Origin: Rhodospirillales bacterium Alpha_05
GTDB taxonomy: Bacteria > Pseudomonadota > Alphaproteobacteria > Rhodospirillales > Rhodospirillaceae
NCBI GenBank assembly: GCA_001603335.1
Contig: LUYR01000110.1
Coordinates: forward strand, 1-5,312
Length of the DNA: 5,312 bases
Direction: 5' to 3'
Part shown: positions 1 through 4,783 of the stretch, piece by piece
Layout: each line of letters opens with the position of its first letter
How positions within the stretch are numbered: position 1 is the stretch's first letter
Program-made: the position numbers and the translations under genes
The notes under the pieces: generated by a model
What the model was told of the DNA's origin: nothing
Database searches by the model: none
What the model saw: the letters and a program-made list of their open reading frames with translations, nothing else

Positions 1-132
1 GATCAGGGTTTCGCCCGGCGGCGGCGCGGGAATGCCGGGATCCTTCTTGAGGCTGCTCGCGACGAAGGCGACGACGCCGACCACGGCGAGGATGATCGCG
101 CCGGTTCCGTAGCTTTTCTTGTCGTTCAACAC
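1..132 (-). CDS. Small membrane-anchored protein of unknown function, C-terminus cut by window edge
   Basis: This is an open reading frame of 44 codons that runs off the left edge, so the true length is unknown. I chose the GTG at 132 because a strong GGAGG (147-143) lies 10 bases upstream; a TTG one codon later is possible. The visible protein has a short charged start (residues 3-7, NDKKS), a single hydrophobic helix at about residues 12-27 (rich in A, V, I, G), then KK and a proline-rich stretch (PGIPAPPPG, 33-40). This is the look of a bitopic inner-membrane protein with a periplasmic C-terminal domain, or of an uncleaved signal anchor. It starts 58 bases after the cbiO stop on the same strand with no terminator between, so it may be a fifth gene of the cobalt operon. 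I do not recognise the family and assign no function. Reading-frame reality is supported by the ribosome binding site and the coherent TM helix; the short length limits certainty. Confidence 0.6.
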   Translation of the reverse strand, partial: MLNDKKSYGTGAIILAVVGVVAFVASSLKKDPGIPAPPPGETLI

Positions 133-190
133 CGCGCGTCGTCCTCCATTGCCGGGCCAGGGGGCAGAAAACGCGACTTTGGCGCGGGAA

Positions 191-1015
191 TCAAGCCTTG
201 CGGAGGCGCGCTTCGAGTTGCTCGCGGGTGCGCGGCAGCGCCTGCCCGGTGGGATTGGGCAGCATCCGCGCGATATCGGCGACCAGCGGCGGGCGCATGC
301 CCACGGTTTTCAGCAGCTCGTCGTCGAGCAGAACCTCTTCCGCCGTGCCCTGGCGCAGCACCCGGCCGTCCTGGAACAGCGCGACGTCGTCGGCCCAGCT
401 CCAGGCGAAATCGATGTTGTGGGTGGAGAACACCATGGTGGTGCCCGCCGCGTGCAGGCCGTTCAACGCATGCAGCAGGTGGCGCTCGCCCGAGGGGTCG
501 AGACCGGCGGTGGGTTCGTCGAGGATCAGCACGCGCGGCCGCATCGCCATGATCCCGGCGATCGCGACGCGTTTCTTCTGGCCGAAGCTCAGCATGTGGG
601 TCGGGCGGTCGACGACGTGGGTGAGGCGGAGCGCGTCCACCGCTTCGTCGACGCGGGCGCGGGCCTCGGCTTCCGAGAGGCCCTGGTTGAGCGGGCCGAA
701 GGAGATGTCCTGCCGCACGCTCGCCGAGAACAACTGGTCGTCGGCCTCCTGCAGCACCAGGCCGACGGTGCTGCGCCAAGTGCGGAGAGCGGAGCGGGAA
801 TAGCCGACCGCTTCGCCGTCGAGGCGGACCTCGCCCGACTTCGGCTTGTGGGTGCCGTTAAGGTGGAGCAGCAGGGTGGTCTTGCCCGCGCCGTTCGGCC
901 CAAGGATCGCGAGGCGGCGACCGCGGCTGATGGTGAGGTTGAGCGAATGCAGCGCCGGGATGTCGCCCGGGTAGTCGAAGCAGATGTCGCGGGCTTCGAG
1001 AATGGCTTCAGACAT
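191..1015 (-). CDS. cbiO: Cobalt ECF transporter ATPase subunit CbiO
   Basis: CbiO is the cytoplasmic ATPase of the CbiMNQO cobalt importer; it hydrolyses ATP and drives the membrane unit through CbiQ. The 274-residue product has the normal family length and all ABC motifs: Walker A GPNGAGKT (39-46), Q-loop Q89 in LVLQEADDQLF, signature LSFGQ (142-146) followed by KKRVAIAG, Walker B VLILDEP (162-168) with catalytic E167, D-loop GLD (171-173) and H-loop H199 (STHN). The signature has F where the textbook LSGGQ has G; an aromatic residue here is, from memory, seen in proteobacterial CbiO. I chose the ATG at 1015 over a TTG at 1036: the protein then begins MSEAILEA, with GGAG (1029-1026) 10 bases upstream. 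This start overlaps the cbiQ stop by 8 bases, implying translational coupling. Only one ATPase gene is visible, consistent with a CbiO homodimer. No terminator follows the stop. Confidence 0.96.
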   Translation of the reverse strand: MSEAILEARDICFDYPGDIPALHSLNLTISRGRRLAILGPNGAGKTTLLLHLNGTHKPKSGEVRLDGEAVGYSRSALRTWRSTVGLVLQEADDQLFSASVRQDISFGPLNQGLSEAEARARVDEAVDALRLTHVVDRPTHMLSFGQKKRVAIAGIMAMRPRVLILDEPTAGLDPSGERHLLHALNGLHAAGTTMVFSTHNIDFAWSWADDVALFQDGRVLRQGTAEEVLLDDELLKTVGMRPPLVADIARMLPNPTGQALPRTREQLEARLRKA

Positions 1016-1766
1016 GAACACAACGCTCCGCAACAAAACCGAGGACCAGGATCAGGCTCAACCCCGCGACGATCAGGGCGCACCGTGCGCCCGAGGCCGC
1101 CACGCCGTCTTCCGCCAGGACATGGAAATCGCCCTCGAAGCCGCGCGCGGCGAGGCCCACCTCCATGTGCTGCGCGCGGCTCATCGCGCGCTGGAAGAAC
1201 GCCGCCGCGAGCAGGCCGAGGGAATGCAGCGAACGCTTCCACCCGACGTAGCCGAGGCGCGCGGTCTGGGCGTTGTAGCCGCGCGCGACGGTTTCGGCAA
1301 AGACGAAGATCAGGCGGTAGGTGAGCAGCATGATCTCGATCAAAAACGCGGGCACGCCGATTTTGCGCAGGCTCGGGATCATCGCGTGCACCGGCGTGGT
1401 CAGCGCGAGCAGGGTGAGGCACGAGGCCGCGCCCGCCGCGCGCGCGATCAGCCCCACCGCGACGGGGAACTGATCCGGCCGCCAACCGAGCGCAACGCCG
1501 TGGCTGAAGTCCACCGAGACCAGCAGCATCGGCGCACCCGCAAGCAGGAACCCGATGGGGAAGCCGAGCACGGCGAAGAACACCTTAGCGGGCAGGCGGG
1601 CGGCGAACAGGGCGAGGAGGATGTTGGCGAGGAGAACCAGCGGCCCGGTGGTGAGCGCCGGTCCGGCGAGGCAGACGGCAAGGCCGCCGAGGCAGACCAG
1701 GAGCTTCTCGGCGGTCGCGCGGCGGGACCAGCGGTTGGTGTGGGCGATACGGTCGATGAGGTTCAT
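1008..1766 (-). CDS. cbiQ: Cobalt ECF transporter transmembrane coupling subunit CbiQ (EcfT)
   Basis: CbiQ is the T subunit of the ECF transporter: it sits in the inner membrane and links the CbiO ATPases to CbiM. The 252-residue protein starts MNLIDRIAHTNRW, a typical CbiQ opening. It has hydrophobic helices at about 22-58, 62-85, 103-124, 137-158 and 228-246. The two conserved EcfT coupling motifs Ala-Arg-Gly, which contact the ATPases, are present: ARG at 161-163 and ARG at 207-209. Between them lies the family-typical run with RLGY (170-173) and FFQRAMSRAQHMEVGL. The ATG at 1766 has no clear Shine-Dalgarno sequence upstream. The gene begins only 17 bases after the T tract of an intrinsic terminator, so it is probably expressed by read-through from cbiMN. 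Its end overlaps cbiO by 8 bases. Family assignment is firm from motifs and neighbours; cobalt rather than nickel specificity comes from CbiN and CbiM. Confidence 0.94.
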   Translation of the reverse strand: MNLIDRIAHTNRWSRRATAEKLLVCLGGLAVCLAGPALTTGPLVLLANILLALFAARLPAKVFFAVLGFPIGFLLAGAPMLLVSVDFSHGVALGWRPDQFPVAVGLIARAAGAASCLTLLALTTPVHAMIPSLRKIGVPAFLIEIMLLTYRLIFVFAETVARGYNAQTARLGYVGWKRSLHSLGLLAAAFFQRAMSRAQHMEVGLAARGFEGDFHVLAEDGVAASGARCALIVAGLSLILVLGFVAERCVHV

Positions 1767-1783
1767 GGAGCGGACAACCGGGT

Positions 1784-1820
1784 AAAAAATCTCCGCCCCG
1801 TGCGGCTGCGCGGGGCGGAG
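1784..1820 (-). terminator. Intrinsic terminator inside the cobalt operon, between cbiN and cbiQ
   Basis: Read on the minus strand, a perfect 10-bp GC-rich stem (CTCCGCCCCG, 1820-1811, pairing with CGGGGCGGAG, 1800-1791) closes a 10-base loop. One A follows, then six T (1789-1784). This is the classic rho-independent layout and works only for leftward transcription, because there is no T run on the plus-strand side. It starts 19 bases after the cbiN stop and ends 17 bases before the cbiQ ATG, so it lies wholly between the two halves of one functional operon. Partial read-through is needed for cbiQ and cbiO unless another promoter exists within cbiN. It could also act as a 3' stabilising hairpin for a cbiMN mRNA. 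Confidence 0.85.
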
Positions 1821-1839
1821 GGAAGGGGCGCGAAGGGGA

Positions 1840-2124
1840 TCAGTCCTTGCGCTTCGACATGCCGTGACGCAGGCCGATGTAGTAGCACAGCACGCCCGCG
1901 CCGAGTGCGGCCTGGAGGGCGAACAGCAGGCTTTCGATCTCGCCGCTCGGCGGCTCCCAGATCGACGAGAACCAGGGCTCGTAGCCCGGCGCGACTTCTT
2001 GGATCACGCCTTCCGCCTGGTCGTCCGAGCCGCCGAATTCGCCGGCGATCGGCAGCGCGAGGGGCGCGATCATCAGGGCCGCGACCAGCGCGAGGAGGAT
2101 TTTGTTGCTCTTGAGGATGCTCAT
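1840..2124 (-). CDS. cbiN: Cobalt transport protein CbiN
   Basis: CbiN is the small accessory membrane subunit of cobalt-type ECF importers. It associates with CbiM and is needed for metal loading; in the literature CbiMN alone retains some cobalt transport. The 94-residue protein is the usual size. It has two helices (about 9-27 and 64-84) flanking a periplasmic loop with the family hallmarks GEFGGSDDQAE (28-38), YEPWF (48-52) and EPPSGEIESLLFALQAALGAG (57-77 region), ending in a basic tail (RHGMSKRKD). The ATG at 2124 overlaps the cbiM TGA as ATGA, and GGAG (2137-2134) sits 9 bases upstream. The presence of CbiN, rather than NikN or NikL, is the best evidence that this is a cobalt and not a nickel transporter. 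Confidence 0.95.
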   Translation of the reverse strand: MSILKSNKILLALVAALMIAPLALPIAGEFGGSDDQAEGVIQEVAPGYEPWFSSIWEPPSGEIESLLFALQAALGAGVLCYYIGLRHGMSKRKD

Positions 2125-2795
2125 GCCTGCGCACTCCGGCTGAGGACGTTGAGGCTCTTGAGTTCGCCCGCGCTGTACTTGGTGAGGATGTTCATCACCA
2201 CCACGGTGAGCAGGCCTTCGGCGATCGCGAGCGGCACCTGGGTCAGCGCGAAGATGCCGAGGAACTTCGCCGCCGAACCGACCACGCCGCCGACCGGGTC
2301 GGGGAACGCGAGGGCAAGCTGCAGCGACGTGGTGCAGTAGGTCGCCATGTCACCGAACGCCGCGGCGAGAAACACCGCGAGTTGGAGGCTGCCGCCGCTG
2401 GTGCGGATCAGGCGATAGAGACCGTAGGAGACGAACGGGCCGACGATCGCCATCGAGAACACGTTGGCGCCGAGGGTGGTGATACCGCCGTGGGCGAGCA
2501 GCAGCGCCTGGAATAGCAGGACGATGGCGCCCATCACCGGCATCACCCAGGGGCCGAACAGCACCGCACCCAGGCCGGTGCCGGTGGGGTGCGAGCAGCT
2601 GCCGGTGACCGAAGGCATCTTCAAGGCCGAGAGGACGAAGGCGAACGCGCCGGACGAGGCGAGCAGCAGCTTGGTGCTCGGGTTGTCTTCGACGACCTTC
2701 TTGACGCGCCAGGCGCTGTAGGCGACCACGGGCGCGGACGCCACCGTCCAGGCGATGGCGTGTGTGGCAGGCAGGAAGCCTTCCATGATGTGCAT
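2121..2795 (-). CDS. cbiM: Cobalt ECF transporter substrate-binding membrane subunit CbiM
   Basis: CbiM is the S-component that binds Co2+ and passes it across the inner membrane. I chose the ATG at 2795 (224 residues), giving the invariant N-terminus MHIMEGFLP. In NikM/CbiM structures the amino group of Met1, His2 and a later histidine coordinate the metal, so no residues may precede it. An in-frame GTG at 2810 lies inside the Shine-Dalgarno GAGGTGGAG (2813-2805), which is 9 bases from the ATG, and so cannot be the start. The likely third ligand is His69 in GSCSHPTGTGLG (65-76). Several hydrophobic helices follow, with family-typical segments such as GPWVMPVMG, HGGITTLGAN and AFGDMATYCTTSLQLALAFP. 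No cleavable signal peptide is present, unlike the enteric CbiM proteins. It is the first gene of the cobalt operon and overlaps cbiN by 4 bases. Confidence 0.96.
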   Translation of the reverse strand: MHIMEGFLPATHAIAWTVASAPVVAYSAWRVKKVVEDNPSTKLLLASSGAFAFVLSALKMPSVTGSCSHPTGTGLGAVLFGPWVMPVMGAIVLLFQALLLAHGGITTLGANVFSMAIVGPFVSYGLYRLIRTSGGSLQLAVFLAAAFGDMATYCTTSLQLALAFPDPVGGVVGSAAKFLGIFALTQVPLAIAEGLLTVVVMNILTKYSAGELKSLNVLSRSAQA

Positions 2796-2804
2796 ATGAC
2801 TAGT

Positions 2805-2813
2805 CTCCACCTC
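2805..2813 (-). promoter_or_regulatory. Ribosome binding site that fixes the cbiM start
   Basis: GAGGTGGAG on the minus strand contains a good match to the anti-Shine-Dalgarno target and lies 9 bases before the ATG at 2795. It covers the upstream in-frame GTG at 2810, which rules that codon out as the start and leaves Met1-His2 at the true N-terminus. Confidence 0.8.
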
Positions 2814-2818
2814 TTGGG

Positions 2819-2867
2819 CCGCGCCGCCCCCGCGGTGCAGTCCCCCTGTGCCCGCCTTCCCCGGCGG
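2819..2867 (-). other. Short, structured, G-rich leader of cbiM
   Basis: Between the candidate promoter and the cbiM ribosome binding site the minus strand can form two small GC hairpins: 2867-2863 with 2856-2852 (5 bp, 6-base loop) and 2835-2831 with 2823-2819 (5 bp, 7-base loop). The same stretch has four runs of at least three G (2862-2859, 2853-2851, 2846-2842, 2831-2827). It contains GGGAAGGC (2861-2854) and, 18 bases later, CCGCG (2835-2831), which recall the 3' part of the cobalamin riboswitch, but the rest of that aptamer is not recognisable. I therefore do not annotate a riboswitch. Confidence 0.3.
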
Positions 2868-2870
2868 ACG

Positions 2871-2887
2871 CGGACTCTAGTAGTCCG
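2871..2887. promoter_or_regulatory. 17-bp palindrome, candidate operator upstream of cbiM
   Basis: The sequence CGGACT-CTAGT-AGTCCG is a perfect inverted repeat with 6-bp arms and a 5-base centre. It covers the candidate -10 of the cbiM promoter, where a bound dimeric regulator would block RNA polymerase. I do not recognise the regulator; a metal- or cobalamin-responsive repressor is only a guess from context. The same palindrome could fold as a short RNA hairpin if transcription came through from the exporter gene, but it has no T tract. Confidence 0.4.
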
Positions 2888-2905
2888 GCGGCGGCGGCCG
2901 GTCAA
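2877..2905 (-). promoter_or_regulatory. Candidate sigma-70 type promoter of cbiMN
   Basis: On the minus strand TTGACC (2905-2900, five of six matches to TTGACA) is followed after exactly 17 bases by TACTAG (2882-2877), which matches only three of six -10 positions. It starts 8 bases after the exporter stop codon in one of the few AT-richer spots in the region. The predicted transcript would begin near 2870 and carry a leader of about 75 bases. The weak -10 would fit a controlled promoter, but the call rests on sequence alone. Confidence 0.4.
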
Positions 2906-2913
2906 TAGTTTTG

Positions 2914-4716
2914 TTATAGAATACCATTCCGTTCCGCGGCGCGGGTGGCGCGGAGCTCTGTCTCGAGCACTTCGGCGCGCTGCTGTGCCGCCCAAAGCTC
3001 GGCATAACGTCCTGATGCGGCAAGCAATTCCGCATGGGTGCCGCGCTCGACGATGCGCCCTTTCGCCATCACCAGGATCTGGTCGGCGTCGACCACGGTG
3101 GAGAGGCGGTGGGCAATCACCAGGGTGGTGCGGTTCTGCGAGGCGTGGTCGAGGGTCTGCTGGATGTCGGCCTCGGTGGCGGTGTCGAGGGAGGAGGTGG
3201 CCTCGTCGAAGATCAGGATCGGCGGATTCTTCAGCACCGCGCGGGCGATCGCGACGCGCTGGCGCTCGCCGCCCGAGAGCTTGAGGCCGCGCTCGCCGAC
3301 GATGGTGTCGTACTTGTTCGGCTGGTGCACGACGAAGTGGCGGATCCGCGCCACCTTGGCGGCGGCGTCGATCTCCTCGGGCGTGGCGTCGGCGCGGCCG
3401 TAGGCGATGTTGGCGCCGATGCTGTCGTTGAACAGCGCGGCATCTTGCGGCACCAGCCCGACCGCACGGCGCAGCGACGCCTGGGTGATCGCGCGGAGGT
3501 CGTGGCCGTCGATCTCGATCGCTCCGGCGCTGGCGTCGTAGAAGCGCAGCAGCAGGCGCGCGACGGTCGACTTGCCCGAGCCCGACGCGCCGACGATCGC
3601 GGTCTTGGTTCCGGCGGCGACGGTGAAGTCGACGTCGTGCAGCAGCGGCTTGCCGCCGCCGTAGGAAAAGTCGACGTGGCGGAAGGCGATTTCGCCCGGG
3701 CCGGGGGGCAGGGGGATGGCGTCGGCGGCGTCGGCGACCGCCGGGGTTTCGTCGAGTAGGCCGAACAGCGCCTCCATGTCCGCCATCCCCTGGCGCATCT
3801 GCTGGTAGGCGAGGCCGAGGAGGTTGAGCGGCATGTAGAGCTGCAAGAGGTAGGTGTTGACCAGGACGAAGTCGCCCACCGTCATCGTGCCGTCGACGAT
3901 CCCCCGCGCGGCGAGGCTCATCAGGCCGATCAGTCCGGCGGAGATGATCGCCGCCTGTCCGGCGTTGGTGATCGCGAGCGAGCCCTTGCTCAGCACCGCC
4001 GCGTCCTCGAGTTCGGCGAGCGCGGCGTCGAGGCGGCGGGATTCGAGCGCCTCGTTGCCGAACGCCTTGACGGTTTCGATGTTGACCAGGGCGTCGGTGG
4101 TGAGGGCCGCGACCACGCCGTCGCGGGCGTTCATCGCGCGGCGGAACTTCAGCCGCCATTCGGTAACGCCGAAGGTGAAGGCGACGTAGCCGCCGATGGT
4201 GACGAACACGATCGCGGCGAAGCGCCAGTCGAACGCCACCCAGAGAATGATCGTGACGATGACGAGTTCGAGGATCGCCGGACCGGTGCGGAACAGGGCG
4301 AGGCGGAGGATCACGTCGAGGCCGTCGGTGCCGCGCTTGATCGCCCGCGCCAGCGCGCCGACGCGGCGGTCGAGGTGAAAGCCGAGGGAGAGGGCGCAGA
4401 GCTTGTCGAACACCTCGACCGACAGCACCCGCACCGCGCGCTGAAGTACCCGCACGAACAGCGCGTCCTGCGCCTGGGCGAACACCTGCTGGATCACCCG
4501 CGTCAGGCCGTAGGCGACGATCAGCCCGATCGGAATCGCCACCAGCGCGTCGCCGGGGTGGGCGAGGGCGTCGACGGTCGCCTTGTAGAGCCACGGCACC
4601 GCGACGCTCGCGAGTTTCGCCAGGACCATCAGCGCCAGGCACGCGGCGACGCGCAGGCGCAAGCCCGGTGCGTTTCGCGGCCAAAGGTAAGGGACGATGC
4701 GGAGAAATGTCTGCAT
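2914..4716 (-). CDS. Atm1/HMT1-type ABC exporter, fused permease and ATPase (ABCB7 family)
   Basis: This is a complete 600-residue half-transporter that would act as a homodimer in the inner membrane. The transmembrane domain (about 20-310) carries the Atm1-family signatures RAIKRGTDGLDVIL (124-137 region) and NIETVKAFGNE (212-222). N251 and Q254 in TNAGQ match the position of the glutathione-contacting Asn and Gln of Novosphingobium Atm1. The nucleotide-binding domain has A-loop Y352, Walker A GASGSGKST (376-384), Q-loop Q424, signature LSGGE (480-484), Walker B LIFDEA (501-506) with E505, D-loop SSLD (508-511) and H-loop H536. By family the substrate is a glutathione-linked metal, sulfur or persulfide species, exported from the cytoplasm; the exact substrate cannot be read from sequence. 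The ATG at 4716 lacks a clear Shine-Dalgarno sequence. The gene precedes cbiM on the same strand by 118 bases, with a candidate promoter between, so it may be a separate unit. Confidence 0.93.
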   Translation of the reverse strand: MQTFLRIVPYLWPRNAPGLRLRVAACLALMVLAKLASVAVPWLYKATVDALAHPGDALVAIPIGLIVAYGLTRVIQQVFAQAQDALFVRVLQRAVRVLSVEVFDKLCALSLGFHLDRRVGALARAIKRGTDGLDVILRLALFRTGPAILELVIVTIILWVAFDWRFAAIVFVTIGGYVAFTFGVTEWRLKFRRAMNARDGVVAALTTDALVNIETVKAFGNEALESRRLDAALAELEDAAVLSKGSLAITNAGQAAIISAGLIGLMSLAARGIVDGTMTVGDFVLVNTYLLQLYMPLNLLGLAYQQMRQGMADMEALFGLLDETPAVADAADAIPLPPGPGEIAFRHVDFSYGGGKPLLHDVDFTVAAGTKTAIVGASGSGKSTVARLLLRFYDASAGAIEIDGHDLRAITQASLRRAVGLVPQDAALFNDSIGANIAYGRADATPEEIDAAAKVARIRHFVVHQPNKYDTIVGERGLKLSGGERQRVAIARAVLKNPPILIFDEATSSLDTATEADIQQTLDHASQNRTTLVIAHRLSTVVDADQILVMAKGRIVERGTHAELLAASGRYAELWAAQQRAEVLETELRATRAAERNGIL

Positions 4717-4783
4717 GGGAACCCGAGCCTAGCATGGGGTGCGGGTCGTGCCCACATTCATCCCGGATCGAAAGGGAATGATG
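4717..4783. promoter_or_regulatory. Divergent intergenic region, exporter and photolyase
   Basis: These 67 bases separate two genes transcribed away from each other, so both promoters must lie here or extend into the neighbouring coding sequence. I see no convincing -35/-10 pair in either direction and no perfect inverted repeat of useful length. The promoter role is inferred from gene orientation only. Confidence 0.45.
4770..4776 (+). promoter_or_regulatory. Ribosome binding site of the photolyase gene
   Basis: GAAAGGG precedes three consecutive in-frame ATG codons (4778, 4781, 4784). Spacing from its last G is 1, 4 and 7 bases, so the third ATG is favoured and the first is almost certainly too close. 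Confidence 0.55.

Noticed and set aside
119..2114. Long plus-strand open frames (119-1324 and 984-2114) opposite cbiO, cbiQ and cbiN
   Set aside because: They are antisense to genes with complete family motifs, have Arg/Gly/Ala/Glu-rich compositions typical of frame shadows in GC-rich DNA, and show no recognisable domain.
2885..2901. GC hairpin (CCGGC / GCCGG) after the exporter stop as a terminator
   Set aside because: The 5-bp stem comes from a GCC triplet run and no T tract follows, so it does not meet the intrinsic terminator pattern.
2796..2913. Full cobalamin riboswitch upstream of cbiM
   Set aside because: The region is too short and lacks the core blocks, the GCCACUG element and a properly placed B12 box; only a vague 3' resemblance remains, listed as a finding.
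3034..3759. Plus-strand open frame opposite the exporter ATPase domain
   Set aside because: Gly/Val/Asp-rich antisense shadow of the nucleotide-binding domain, without domain features or a ribosome binding site.
4734..4760. Sigma-54-like GGGCACG...GC pattern on the minus strand upstream of the exporter
   Set aside because: The distance between the GG and GC elements is two bases short of the strict -24/-12 spacing.
4755..4780. Weak hairpin over the photolyase ribosome binding site (CATT..CCC with GGG..AATG)
   Set aside because: It needs a 3-base bulge and only 7 pairs, which is expected by chance; no support for translational control.
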